64,000 nucleotides of DNA from Ancylomarina sp048268005 (lineage in GTDB: Bacteria; Bacteroidota; Bacteroidia; Bacteroidales; Marinifilaceae). Of the stretch, positions 9,572 to 18,831 are shown one piece after another. The stretch is taken from assembly GCA_048268005.1 (NCBI GenBank), contig JBLWWJ010000003.1:186001-250000 (forward strand), read 5' to 3'. Position numbers and translations under genes: made by a program. Under the pieces are notes generated by a model, which was not told the origin of the DNA, made no database searches, and was given only the letters and a program-made list of their open reading frames with translations. Within the stretch, counting starts at the first letter, position 1. Each line of letters starts with the position of its first letter.

Positions 9572-10186
9572 ATGCATATTGCAGTTGCAGGAAATATAGG
9601 CTCAGGAAAAACAACACTTACAGAATTACTTGCCAAACAATACGGTTGGGAAGCGCATTTCGAGGATGTTGATGAAAACCCATACTTGAATGACTTTTAT
9701 GAGGACATGCAACGCTGGTCCTTTAATCTTCAAGTCTATTTTCTAAAAAGTAGATTTACCCAGATTATGGACATCCGTAAATCTGGCAAAAACATCATAC
9801 AGGACAGAACCATTTATGAGGATGCCCAAATATTCGCTCCTAACCTTTTTGATATGAGTTTAATGAGCGAGCGTGATTTCAATAATTATTGCAAGCTATT
9901 TAAATTAATGAGTTCGATGATTCAAGCTCCTGATTTATTAATCTACTTACGATCATCAGTACCAACACTTGTTAATCAAATTCAAAAAAGAGGTCGCGAA
10001 TATGAAGAATCGATTCGTTTAGATTATTTAAAGAATCTCAACAATCGCTACGAAAACTGGATTAAGGAATACACCAATGGAAAACTCCTTATTGTAGATG
10101 CTGATAATATCGATTTTCTAAAAAACCCAAACGATCTAAATTCAATTATGGACCAAGTTGAAGCGCAGATTCACGGTCTTTTTTAA
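9572..10186 (+). CDS. Deoxynucleoside kinase (second of tandem pair)
   Basis: The 204-residue paralogue of the preceding gene is roughly 70% identical by eye. It has the same P-loop (GNIGSGKTT), WSFNLQVYFLKSRFTQ substrate region, QDRTIYEDAQIF motif and lid RGREYEESIRLDYLK. Differences cluster in the middle (residues about 45-120, around the nucleoside pocket), which suggests a different deoxynucleoside preference. Known Lactobacillus dAK/dGK tandem genes act as heterodimers; that is a precedent, not evidence here. A terminator hairpin follows. Confidence 0.93.
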   Translation: MHIAVAGNIGSGKTTLTELLAKQYGWEAHFEDVDENPYLNDFYEDMQRWSFNLQVYFLKSRFTQIMDIRKSGKNIIQDRTIYEDAQIFAPNLFDMSLMSERDFNNYCKLFKLMSSMIQAPDLLIYLRSSVPTLVNQIQKRGREYEESIRLDYLKNLNNRYENWIKEYTNGKLLIVDADNIDFLKNPNDLNSIMDQVEAQIHGLF

Positions 10187-10207
10187 AATTGAACCTTCTA
10201 TAACATA

Positions 10208-10242
10208 AAAGCTCCAATATCAACAAGAGATATTGGAGCTTT
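10208..10242. terminator. Bidirectional terminator between kinase pair and recO
   Basis: A perfect 14-bp stem, AAAGCTCCAATATC against GATATTGGAGCTTT, with a 7-base loop, sits between the convergent kinase and recO genes. A/T tracts on both sides allow use in either direction. Confidence 0.85.
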
Positions 10243-10259
10243 CATTTATACAATTTTAT

Positions 10260-10988
10260 CTAAAATTCATTTAAGTCTTCAAAAATGCTAAGTGATTTTA
10301 ACTTTGTAAATCCATGACTGTGCAAGGCATAGAAGTTTAAAATAGCCCTAAGCAATGTTTTTAGATCTTCTGAAGTCCAATTAATTTCATCGACATGACT
10401 GAGTTGAGTCTGCAAGAGTGTATGCAGTAAACCACTTATAGAACGATTCAAGCAATGTGCATGTTTAACCTCTAGCCCAACAAAAACAGCATTGTCTAAA
10501 TCAAAAAATTGATTCTTATCAGACCAGTTATTACGTGGATAAAAACCTAAGAATCGTGTTAGGTTTAATAAAAAACTAAGATGATAAGCTTTAGGTATTT
10601 CATCAACCTGAATCATATAGGCTATATGGTCACTTAAAAAGCTAAACAACTGAGCATTTCCTTCCTCTTCTTTTAAAACTTTTGAAAGAATTTCTGCTAT
10701 AAATAAAACAAGATGATTTTTATGCGTTTCAAAATTCAGATGAAGTGTTGATTCTCCAAACTGAGCCTCCTTAATAATTTGCAGGTTCTTTCCATCTCGA
10801 TGAGATACGTTCATATCAAGAATAAAAAGTGATTGAAAAAGATTTGATTTGGTTCTTGATTTCTTCGATCGTCCCCCTTTCACCATATAACTTTGCCGTC
10901 CGAATTTTTCGGTATAAGCATGGACAATAAGGCTTGTTTCACCGTATTTTACCAAACCTAATATGATAGCTTTCGTTTTGTGAATCAT
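10260..10988 (-). CDS. recO: DNA repair protein RecO
   Basis: The 242-residue protein matches RecO: an N-terminal OB-fold (HKTKAIILGLVKYGETSLIVHAYTEKFG, then SYMVKGGR) and a helical C-terminal part with NLTRFLGFYPRNNW, which is typical of Bacteroidota RecO. RecO works with RecF/RecR to load RecA on SSB-coated single-stranded DNA. The C-terminal zinc-finger cysteines found in some RecO proteins are absent. It is a single gene with a terminator shared with the convergent kinases. Confidence 0.92.
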   Translation of the reverse strand: MIHKTKAIILGLVKYGETSLIVHAYTEKFGRQSYMVKGGRSKKSRTKSNLFQSLFILDMNVSHRDGKNLQIIKEAQFGESTLHLNFETHKNHLVLFIAEILSKVLKEEEGNAQLFSFLSDHIAYMIQVDEIPKAYHLSFLLNLTRFLGFYPRNNWSDKNQFFDLDNAVFVGLEVKHAHCLNRSISGLLHTLLQTQLSHVDEINWTSEDLKTLLRAILNFYALHSHGFTKLKSLSIFEDLNEF

Positions 10989-11163
10989 AGGATAAAATTA
11001 AATTCAGAGAATACCTGATTTTCGATTTTAAAACAAACCAATAAGTAAGCTAATTAGTTAAAGTTAATCTTTAGTTACACCTTATTAATCAAAAATCACA
11101 CTCAAATACACAGAGAATCAATACAGCGAAATAAAGCTCTATCTATCAGCCACAAAAACATCC

Positions 11164-11736
11164 CTACTTAAGTAAATATTCAACTAATTTACGTACCGCA
11201 TTTCCTCTATGACTGATCTTATTTTTATCAGAAAGTGACATCTCTGCAAAAGAGACATCATATGATACAGGTTGAAAAATTGGATCATAACCAAAGCCAT
11301 CTTTTCCTTTTCTTTCATTCAAAATATCACCATTCACAATACCTTCAAACTGTTTTTCCTCTCCATCAATAATTAAAGAAATAACGGTTCTAAATCGTGC
11401 AGATCTCTCATCAACCCCCTCAAGTTTATCAAGCACTTTCTGCATATTATCTTCTGATGAACGTGAACTTCCTGCATAACGTGCTGAATATACGCCAGGC
11501 TCATTATTCAAAGCGACAACCTCCAAGCCTGTATCATCAGCAAAACAATTCACACCAAATTTCTCATAAATATAGTGTGCCTTCTGACTCGCATTTTCTT
11601 CAAGGGTTTCATGATCCTCAGGAATCTCATCATCACATTTTATATCGGCTAAGCTTAATACCTGAAATGAATTTCCAAGCATATTTTGAATCTCTGAGAG
11701 TTTGTGTTGATTATTAGTTGCAAAGACAAGTTTCAT
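11164..11736 (-). CDS. rdgB: XTP/dITP pyrophosphatase (RdgB/HAM1)
   Basis: The 190-residue product has all family signatures: the N-terminus KLVFATNNQHKLSEIQ, the FADDTGLEVVALNNEPGVYS segment with the catalytic Asp, RKGKDGFGYDPIF, and the C-terminal SDKNKISHRGNAVRKL. The enzyme hydrolyses non-canonical purine triphosphates (ITP, dITP, XTP) to monophosphates, cleaning the nucleotide pool. The gene stands alone; the 175-base gap to recO and the 146-base gap upstream hold no gene. Confidence 0.95.
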   Translation of the reverse strand: MKLVFATNNQHKLSEIQNMLGNSFQVLSLADIKCDDEIPEDHETLEENASQKAHYIYEKFGVNCFADDTGLEVVALNNEPGVYSARYAGSSRSSEDNMQKVLDKLEGVDERSARFRTVISLIIDGEEKQFEGIVNGDILNERKGKDGFGYDPIFQPVSYDVSFAEMSLSDKNKISHRGNAVRKLVEYLLK

Positions 11737-11828
11737 ATATTCAATTTTAAATATTTATAGGCATTATAACCTTATTCAAAGATAATGGCAATCTTTAAAA
11801 ATCTCTAATCTAGACAATCTTAGATCAA

Positions 11829-11860
11829 CAAAAAAAATCCCGATTCAAAAGAATGGGATT
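11829..11860 (-). terminator. Terminator after the universal stress protein genes
   Basis: Read on the reverse strand, AATCCCATTC and GAATCGGGATT form a stem with a TTTT loop (one bulged C), followed by a run of eight T. It lies just downstream of the universal stress protein at 11883. Confidence 0.8.
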
Positions 11861-11882
11861 CACTATAAAATATCTTCTAAGC

Positions 11883-12707
11883 TTATTTGAAAGGGAGGTA
11901 CTTCCACATGGTACGTGTAGGTGTTATACACATAACTGGAATTTTTTCATTATTTGCGATTAAATAGTGGCTTTTAGGCGTGGTAAAAAAACTTCTGTAA
12001 TCCAATTCCTTTTTAGTTAAATTCAAGATCAAATCAATCCCACGTTTACGTGAAAAGCTAACGATAGAGTTATTGAAATCGAAAACACTAAAACACTCAC
12101 TTTCAAAATTTATTTTTTCATTATTCAAGAAATTCTTAGCAAAAGCTACATTTCTAAAGATCCTCTTATTCTGCCCTGCCTCTTGGAATTCGGGATATAC
12201 CAGATAAACTTTTAGTGCTATATATCGAGCCAGGAAAGCAATCCACCTTAGTAATAACTTACTCTCTTTTCTTTGATCAATTGGACAAATAAGTGAAAAC
12301 GTACTTCTTGATCGCTTTGGTCTTTGAACTACAATTGATGGAATAACTGCCCCAGACAGAACATTTAAAATAGAGGTTCCAATATATTTCTGAATGCCTT
12401 TAAAACCATCTATACCTACAAAAATCATAGCTGTTTGATTTTCATCTGCAGCTGCTTTTAAACCTGAATGGAAACTTCCTACCTTTACAATAGTTCGCAC
12501 TCGCTTCCCCTTTCTGGCAAAAACATCAGCCGCAATTTTATCCAGCTTGCTTTTGGTTTCTTTTACAAGAGACTCCTTCTTTACAATATATATTAAACAA
12601 ACGTCAAGTTTGCTTTTAGATGAATAAAACAAAGCATGATCTAGTGCATACTCAGAAACGCCCTTAAAATCCCATGGTACAAATATTGTTTTCCCGTTTT
12701 CGATCAT
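11883..12707 (-). CDS. Two-domain universal stress protein (UspA family), copy A
   Basis: The 274-residue protein has an N-terminal UspA domain beginning GKTIFVPWDFKGVSEYALDHA, with GIDGFKGIQKYIGTSILN in the position of the nucleotide-binding glycine loop, and a second diverged UspA-like half ending near the C-terminus. Such proteins bind ATP and modulate survival under stress. The last glycine loop is weak (VPSIVVQ replaces the usual tail), so nucleotide binding is uncertain. It is the paralogue of the next gene upstream, with the same length and domain order, and a terminator follows. Confidence 0.88.
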   Translation of the reverse strand: MIENGKTIFVPWDFKGVSEYALDHALFYSSKSKLDVCLIYIVKKESLVKETKSKLDKIAADVFARKGKRVRTIVKVGSFHSGLKAAADENQTAMIFVGIDGFKGIQKYIGTSILNVLSGAVIPSIVVQRPKRSRSTFSLICPIDQRKESKLLLRWIAFLARYIALKVYLVYPEFQEAGQNKRIFRNVAFAKNFLNNEKINFESECFSVFDFNNSIVSFSRKRGIDLILNLTKKELDYRSFFTTPKSHYLIANNEKIPVMCITPTRTMWKYLPFK

Positions 12708-12944
12708 CTTTATTTTTTTGACAATTAATCTCTTATCTTATTTAAACCCAACCTTTTCTCATTTGAAAGAAAAATTTGATTAGCCTAAAACTAACAAAAC
12801 AAAAGTATAATTCAAAAATTTAAGTTCATCTTATTCATTAAATTAAGCATAGCAATACTCTCATATCGAAAGTATTTTGATATGTTTATAATTAAATAGG
12901 ATCATGATATAGACATCATAATCCTCTACTATTAAAAAAGAATT

Positions 12945-13769
12945 TTACTTATAGGCCCCATATAGCCATAGGTCCTTACGAGGATTTAAACACAATACAG
13001 GAATTTTTTCCTTATTGGCAATCAGGTACTGAATTTTTGAAGCAGAAAACAAGTTTTGAACCTTGGGTTGACGATTGGTTATGGTCAATATTAAATCGGC
13101 ATGTTTTTTCTTTGCGTATTCAACAATAGCATTATTGAATCTTTTTGCGCTTAATTTGACCTCCTCATACCTAACTTTATTTTTAGCTAAATAATGTTTG
13201 GAGAAATTAATATTCGCCTTGGTTCTGAGAATTTTAGTTGACGTTTTATACTCAGGGTAAACCAATGAAATTTTTGCACCAAAGATTTGAGCAAAAAAAG
13301 CAACCCAGTACAAAATTTCCTTACTCTCTTTCCTGGCATCAACCGGACAAACCAAAGAAAAATGGGTATGCTTCTCCCGAGGAGCCTGAACAATTACGAA
13401 TGGTACAGTCGAATACAAAATTGTTTTTAGAACATGACTCCCAATATAGTTTTGAATCCCTTGTACGCCATGAGTCCCTATAAAAATGACAGCAGCAGAA
13501 ATTTCCTTAGCAACAGACCTTAGCCCCTCAGAAACACGCCCTGACCGAACCATCATATCAATATGCTTACCCGTTTTTTGGTAGACTCTTTCCACCTCTT
13601 TTTTTAGCTTAAGCATATAGGTCTCCTTATCAGATTCTCGCTTGACAATATGCACCAAACAAATCTTCATATTGGTTTGATATGAGTAAAACAAAGCATG
13701 ATCTAAAGCAAGCTCTGAATATTCTGAAAAATCCCAACCAACAACTATTACTTCCCCTCTCTTTTTCAT
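12945..13769 (-). CDS. Two-domain universal stress protein (UspA family), copy B
   Basis: Same length (274 residues) and layout as the neighbouring gene: VIVVGWDFSEYSELALDHALFYS at the start, a glycine loop GTHGVQGIQNYIGSHVLK, and a similar C-terminal half with HADLILTITNRQ and EKIPVLCLNPRKDLWLYG. By eye the two copies share about half of their residues, so this is an old tandem duplication that has been kept. The 237-base gap between them leaves room for separate promoters. Its own glycine loop is better preserved than that of copy A. Confidence 0.88.
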   Translation of the reverse strand: MKKRGEVIVVGWDFSEYSELALDHALFYSYQTNMKICLVHIVKRESDKETYMLKLKKEVERVYQKTGKHIDMMVRSGRVSEGLRSVAKEISAAVIFIGTHGVQGIQNYIGSHVLKTILYSTVPFVIVQAPREKHTHFSLVCPVDARKESKEILYWVAFFAQIFGAKISLVYPEYKTSTKILRTKANINFSKHYLAKNKVRYEEVKLSAKRFNNAIVEYAKKKHADLILTITNRQPKVQNLFSASKIQYLIANKEKIPVLCLNPRKDLWLYGAYK

Positions 13770-14114
13770 CTCAGTAGGATTTAATGGGTAAAATTTTATT
13801 AAAGCCTATATCAAGATGTCCATTAAGAGCCCTTATCAAATCACTACCATTCTCAAAAGTCAATCTGCCACGAACCCTTCACCACCCCACCTTAAGCTCT
13901 GATATATAATTTACTAAGACTATCTCTATTTCCAATATATATTTTGACGACTGCCCTTTTAAAATCAATTAAAATCATTAAAACTAAATAATCAATGCGA
14001 TCGCCATTATACTTTTTTCTTTTTTTCATCTATTTGAATTCCAATAGCAGGACTAGAATTAAGCTTTTGACAAAAAACTTTTTAATTTTGTCTTTCAAGC
14101 TAAAAACAGAATCC
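13770..14114. other. Intergenic region between the universal stress protein and GT9 genes
   Basis: About 345 bases between divergent genes. The frame in front of the GT9 gene is open back to 13995, but the extra 40 residues look like translated leader, not protein. I see a TAATTTTG -7-like box at 14083-14090 and otherwise only AT-rich sequence. Confidence 0.6.
14083..14090 (+). promoter_or_regulatory. Bacteroidota-type -7 box before the GT9 gene
   Basis: TAATTTTG fits TAnnTTTG. A TTG lies 13 bases upstream, shorter than the usual 17-23 spacing, so only the -7 half is convincing. Transcription from here would begin near 14097 and would exclude any start codon upstream of 14115. Confidence 0.4.
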
Positions 14115-15146
14115 ATGCCTAAAAAATTCCTCATCATACGCTTTTCTTCAATCGGTGATATCATTCAATGTATGACTGTTGTTGATGGTATCAAGAACCA
14201 TTACCCAGATGCTGAAATCCACTGGATTGCCAGAAAAGACATGTCCTCCTTTCTTGCAATGGACAACCGTATCACTAAAATTTGGGGATTTGACCGAAAA
14301 GCTGGTTTTAAAGGACTATGGAAGCAAGCTAAAGAATTGAAGAAAGAAAAATTCGATTATATTTTCGATGCCCATAGTAATATCCGTTCCATTGTTCTAA
14401 AAACTGTATTAGTTCCTAGATGGAAACGCTGGTTTGGCATTGGGCCAAACTACGCACTTCGTAGTAAAGACAGAATAAAACGAATCCTTTTATTCAAATT
14501 TCGAATCGATAAATTCCCGATGCCATTCAAAGGGATGCTTTCTTTTAGAAAACCGCTTCAAAAATGGGGAATTACAGATTTTTCAATCAATAAAACAGAT
14601 TGGTATTTCCCAAAGGAATTAAAAGAGAAGATAGATTCAAATATTCTTAATTTCAAAAGTGAAGAAGACTTAAAACTGATTACAATTGTCCCTTCTGCAG
14701 CCTGGCCCATGAAACGATGGCCAGTTGGACATTGGCAGAAACTGATCTTAAATCTTCCTGATTATAAATTTATGATCTTGGCTGGGCCAGACGACTTATT
14801 TTGTAAAGAGATTGAAGATACAGCTCCAGGCCGGGTTCTTAACCTAATGGGTAAAACCAATCTTTTAGAATCCTGTTACCTGGTACAAAAATCACAATTG
14901 GTTATTTCCGGAGATACGGGTTTTCTGCATGCAGCAGATAAATTTGACATAAAAGCCTTATCACTCATGGGACCAACAGCTTTTGGATTTACCAGTGGCG
15001 AACAAATAAAAACCTTAGAAGTTGATCTAAAATGTCGTCCATGTACAAAAGATGGCTCGGGTAAATGTTCTCAAGATGTATATCAGAAATGCATGATTGA
15101 TATATCACCAGAATGGGTCGCCAAAGAAGCACTCGAAATGATTTAA
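14115..15146 (+). CDS. Glycosyltransferase family 9 (heptosyltransferase-like)
   Basis: The product is 343 residues from the ATG at 14115, chosen because MPKKFLIIRFSSIGDIIQ is the canonical GT9 N-terminus. GT9 enzymes add heptose (or related sugars) to the LPS inner core. Visible motifs are IIRFSSIGDII, PSAAWPMKRWP (donor site), and SGDTGFLHAADKFDIKALSLMGPT near residue 270. A cysteine-rich stretch KCRPCTKDGSGKCSQDVYQKCM near the end is typical of the family. gmhA (first step of ADP-heptose synthesis) is also in this window, consistent with heptose-containing LPS. Confidence 0.9.
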   Translation: MPKKFLIIRFSSIGDIIQCMTVVDGIKNHYPDAEIHWIARKDMSSFLAMDNRITKIWGFDRKAGFKGLWKQAKELKKEKFDYIFDAHSNIRSIVLKTVLVPRWKRWFGIGPNYALRSKDRIKRILLFKFRIDKFPMPFKGMLSFRKPLQKWGITDFSINKTDWYFPKELKEKIDSNILNFKSEEDLKLITIVPSAAWPMKRWPVGHWQKLILNLPDYKFMILAGPDDLFCKEIEDTAPGRVLNLMGKTNLLESCYLVQKSQLVISGDTGFLHAADKFDIKALSLMGPTAFGFTSGEQIKTLEVDLKCRPCTKDGSGKCSQDVYQKCMIDISPEWVAKEALEMI

Positions 15147-15168
15147 TATTAAGATAAAACTGAAAAGA

Positions 15169-15200
15169 AAAGACGCTAGCAATATGGCGTCTTTTTTTTT
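15169..15200 (+). terminator. Terminator after the GT9 gene
   Basis: AAAGACGC and GCGTCTTT form an 8-bp stem around a 10-base loop, followed by a long T tract. Confidence 0.8.
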
Positions 15201-15225
15201 GCATTCTGACTAAAAAATTAGGCAT

Positions 15226-15258
15226 AAAAAAAGCTCCGATTAAAAATCGAAGCTTTTA
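15226..15258 (-). terminator. Terminator after tRNA-Gln copy 1
   Basis: On the reverse strand, AAGCTTCGAT and ATCGGAGCTT form a near-perfect stem followed by a run of T. It is nearly the same hairpin as the one after tRNA-Gln copy 2 at 25522-25552. Confidence 0.8.
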
Positions 15259-15264
15259 TAATGG

Positions 15265-15335
15265 TTGTCCCATAAGGACTCGAACCTTAAACGTCTGGAC
15301 CAAAACCAGATGTGTTACCATTACACCATGGGACA
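15265..15335 (-). tRNA. tRNA-Gln (anticodon TTG), copy 1
   Basis: Reverse strand, 71 bases without CCA. The acceptor stem is TGTCCCA/TGGGACA. The anticodon arm is TCTGG-TTTTGGT-CCAGA, with TTG at positions 34-36, and the T-loop is the standard GGTTCGAGTCC. CCA is not encoded, so CCA must be added post-transcriptionally. A copy that looks identical is at 25561-25631. Confidence 0.97.
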
Positions 15336-15602
15336 ATACCCTTGCTCATTTTTGTTAGAGCACTGCAAATGTAAACATTTTTTTCATTGTGCAAATAAAA
15401 AAAATATTTTTTTCAAAGCTTAAGGATCTAGGTGCCTAAAAATGACTATTTTCAAGCCTTAAATATTTTTGCAGACAAATCATGCTGTCAGCTAAAGTCG
15501 GTAATTGGGAAATAATTCCATGGAAAATATGCCATCTTTGTTTATCTAAATTCAAAAAAAACATAAAAAGAACTCATCGTTCCAATAAATTTTTAATAAA
15601 AT

Positions 15603-18600
15603 ATGTCGGGAAACAATAAACTATCGAATACAGACTATAGTCGGTTTAATATTATTCTAGGTTGGTTGGCTTTTGCTATTGCGGCCATAACCTACGCTTT
15701 AACCATGGAACCTTCTGCCAGTTTATGGGATTGTGGTGAATTTATTACAACAGCATATGGTTTAGAAGTTGGACACCCTCCTGGGGCTCCACTTTTCATG
15801 ATCTTAGCGCGTTTCTTCGCCTTATTCGCTCCCGATCCGTCATATGTGGCTCTCATGGTTAACCTGATGTCTGCACTTGCTTCAGCATTTACCATCATGT
15901 TCTTATTCTGGACTATCACCCATCTTGCTAAGAAGCTTTTCATAAAAGATGGAGAGGTTAGTTTGGCAAATGGCGTTGCAGTTCTTGGTGCTGGAATGGT
16001 TGGTGCACTTGCTTATACTTTTTCAGATACCTTTTGGTTTTCTGCCGTTGAAGGTGAAGTATATGCCCTATCCTCACTATTTACAGCTGTCGTTTTTTGG
16101 GCTATTTTGAAATGGGAAAATGTTGCCGATGAGAAATACGCTAATCGCTGGATTATCCTGATTGCCTATTTGATGGGACTTTCTATTGGGGTACACCTTC
16201 TGAACCTTTTGGCTATTCCGGCTATCGTCTTTGTATACTATTTCAAAAAATATGATACGACCAGAAATGGTGTTCTTGCAGCTCTAGGAATCTCTCTAGT
16301 GATTTTGGGTGCTATCATGTATGGCATCATTCCTGGAGTCATAAAAATGGCTTCCTGGTTCGAATTAGCTTTCGTTAATGGAATGGGAACACCTTACAAT
16401 ACGGGAGTTCTAATTTACGGCATTGCCATGATTGCTCTTGTTGTTTGGACTATTAACTATTCAATTAAGCACAATAAAGTCATCCTAAACACCATTGTCA
16501 CTTCATTTGTTGTGATCATGATTGGGTATTCATCTTTTGCCATGATCGTCATCCGTTCTTCGGCGAATCCTCCTATGGATGAGAATAATCCCGACAATGT
16601 TTTTGCCCTCTTATCATACTTGAACCGTGAGCAATATGGCGACAGACCACTTGTTTTTGGAGAATATTATAATGCTCCGGTTAACGATGTGAAATACACG
16701 ACTCCGGTCTACATTCAAAAAAATAACAAATACGTGATCGCTTCTCGCAAGCCTGCTTACGAATTTGATTCTCGATTTAAAACGATTTTCCCTCGTATGT
16801 ACAGCTCCAATGCGGGACATGTGCGCGATTATGAATATTGGGGAGGGCTCTCAAAGAATAATCCGATTACAGTGGACAATGGGAATGGGCCGGAAACCAT
16901 CTATAAACCAAGCTTTGGCAACAACCTAAGTTTCTTTTTCCGCTATCAATTCAACCATATGTACTGGCGTTATTTTATGTGGAATTTTGCCGGTCGTCAG
17001 AACGATATTCAAAGTCATGGTGGCATTCGTCATGGAAATTGGATTTCAGGCATTCAGTTTTTAGATGAAATGCGACTTGGAAATCAAGATAAATTGTATT
17101 CTGAACTCAAGAATAAAAAGTCACGAAACGCCTATTTCTTCTTGCCTTTCTTATTGGGATTAATCGGTATTTTCTTTCAATTAAAGGCGGGAAAAGAAGG
17201 CAAAAAGGATTTTTGGGTGGTCATGCTACTCTTCCTGCTTACCGGATTAGCTATTGTGGTTTACCTGAATCAATACCCACATCAGCCTCGTGAGCGTGAC
17301 TACGCCTACGCAGGATCCTTCTACGCCTTTGCTATTTGGATCGGCTTTGGTGTCTTGGGGCTTTACAATTTCTTGCAAAAGAAGATGCCAGCATTGGCTT
17401 CTGCAGGTTTAGTTACTCTAATCTGTTTTGTAGCCGTTCCTGGTCTTATGGCTCAGCAAAACTGGGACGACCACGATAGAGGTGGCCGTTATGCAACCTT
17501 AGCATACGCAGAGAACTATTTGAACTCATGTGCTCCTAATGCCATTTTATTCACCTATGGCGATAACGACACCTTCCCTCTTTGGTATGCACAGGAAGTA
17601 GAAGGTATCCGTCGAGATATTCGTATCGTTAACATCAGCTTATTAGCCGGAGATTGGTACATCAATCAGATGCGCAGAAAAGCTTATGATTCCGATCCTG
17701 TTCCAATGAGTTTAAGTGCTGAAAAAGTAGAGCCGGGTGTGCGAGACCAAATCCCAGTCATGGATCGCCTATCTAAACCTGAAAATCTTGCTGATTTAAT
17801 TGAGTTCGTCGGGAGTGATAATAAAGCGACTCGTTTAGAAACGCAATCTGGTAAGATGATGGATTATTTCCCTGGGAAAAACATCTATTTACCTGTCGAT
17901 GCGGATAAAGTGCTTCATAATGGAACGGTTCAGAAAGAAGATGCTGAGCTTATCGTTAATCGATTAGATTGGTCATTGAAAACCAATTACCTCTATAAAA
18001 ACAGCATGATGATTCTCGATATCATCGCATCTAATAATTGGGATCGACCTATCTACTTCTCAATTGGAATGGGGCCTGAAAACTATTTAGGTTTAGAAAA
18101 GTATTTCCAATTGGAAGGGGCAACTTATCGTTTGGTTCCAATTGAAGCTGAAAATTCTTATGGGGAGTATGGTCGTATCAATACCGATCTTCTCTACGAC
18201 AACATGATGAATAAGTTTGAATATGGCCGTATTAAAGAGCCAGATGTGTACATGGATCAATTCCATATTATTACATGCGGCATCATGTCATTCCGTTCGA
18301 ATCATGTTCGCTTAGCTGCTCAGTTAAATGATGAAAACAAACCCGAAAAAGCTATTAAGGTTCTTGATAGATGTATGGAAGAACTACCTATTGAGAAACT
18401 ACCTATAGACTATGCTTTAGTTGGCTTTATTCAAGAATATTACCGAGCAGGTGCAACGGAGAAAGCAAATGAGTTACTTCTTCGCATTGCAGAAAACTCT
18501 TACGAGAAAATGGATTACTTCCTTTCTTTGGAACCCGTATACTTCGCAAGTATCGAAAATGAACAACAACGAGAAATCAGGATTGTTCAAATGCTACTAG

Positions 18601-18704
18601 GACTAGCAGAATCAGGAGGTCAGGAAGATATCAAAACTAAAATTCAACGAGACTTTGAAAGTTTATTTGAAACTTTCAAAAACGGTGGAGGATCAAACAA
18701 ATAA
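15603..18704 (+). CDS. GT117-family membrane glycosyltransferase (DUF2723)
   Basis: The 1033-residue polytopic protein starts with a DUF2723 domain: ALTMEPSASLWDCGEFITTAYGLEVGHPPGAP in the first periplasmic loop, with the acidic residues expected of a GT-C fold transferase. About a dozen membrane segments cover residues 15-600, and a soluble C-terminal region with TPR-like helices follows. GT117 proteins are Bacteroidota relatives of protein O-mannosyltransferases; acceptor and donor here are unknown. A TATTTTTG box at 15464-15471 may be its promoter. A terminator follows. Confidence 0.88.
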   Translation: MSGNNKLSNTDYSRFNIILGWLAFAIAAITYALTMEPSASLWDCGEFITTAYGLEVGHPPGAPLFMILARFFALFAPDPSYVALMVNLMSALASAFTIMFLFWTITHLAKKLFIKDGEVSLANGVAVLGAGMVGALAYTFSDTFWFSAVEGEVYALSSLFTAVVFWAILKWENVADEKYANRWIILIAYLMGLSIGVHLLNLLAIPAIVFVYYFKKYDTTRNGVLAALGISLVILGAIMYGIIPGVIKMASWFELAFVNGMGTPYNTGVLIYGIAMIALVVWTINYSIKHNKVILNTIVTSFVVIMIGYSSFAMIVIRSSANPPMDENNPDNVFALLSYLNREQYGDRPLVFGEYYNAPVNDVKYTTPVYIQKNNKYVIASRKPAYEFDSRFKTIFPRMYSSNAGHVRDYEYWGGLSKNNPITVDNGNGPETIYKPSFGNNLSFFFRYQFNHMYWRYFMWNFAGRQNDIQSHGGIRHGNWISGIQFLDEMRLGNQDKLYSELKNKKSRNAYFFLPFLLGLIGIFFQLKAGKEGKKDFWVVMLLFLLTGLAIVVYLNQYPHQPRERDYAYAGSFYAFAIWIGFGVLGLYNFLQKKMPALASAGLVTLICFVAVPGLMAQQNWDDHDRGGRYATLAYAENYLNSCAPNAILFTYGDNDTFPLWYAQEVEGIRRDIRIVNISLLAGDWYINQMRRKAYDSDPVPMSLSAEKVEPGVRDQIPVMDRLSKPENLADLIEFVGSDNKATRLETQSGKMMDYFPGKNIYLPVDADKVLHNGTVQKEDAELIVNRLDWSLKTNYLYKNSMMILDIIASNNWDRPIYFSIGMGPENYLGLEKYFQLEGATYRLVPIEAENSYGEYGRINTDLLYDNMMNKFEYGRIKEPDVYMDQFHIITCGIMSFRSNHVRLAAQLNDENKPEKAIKVLDRCMEELPIEKLPIDYALVGFIQEYYRAGATEKANELLLRIAENSYEKMDYFLSLEPVYFASIENEQQREIRIVQMLLGLAESGGQEDIKTKIQRDFESLFETFKNGGGSNK

Positions 18705-18708
18705 GTAT

Positions 18709-18740
18709 AAAAGGCTGCGAAATTCGCAGCCTTTTCTTTT
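18709..18740 (+). terminator. Terminator after the GT117 gene
   Basis: AAAAGGCTGCG and CGCAGCCTTTT form an 11-bp stem with a short AAATT loop, followed by CTTTTT. Confidence 0.85.
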
Positions 18741-18831
18741 TAAAACAGCCTCATCCTTAGATTTGAATAAAGAGTTCATATAATTTCTTATTTTTATTCA
18801 ATCAACAAATCATGTCACCTATAGTAATCAC

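Noticed and set aside
13995..14114. 40-residue N-terminal extension of the GT9 enzyme
   Set aside because: The canonical GT9 N-terminus starts at 14115 and a -7 box lies at 14083-14090, inside the putative extension.
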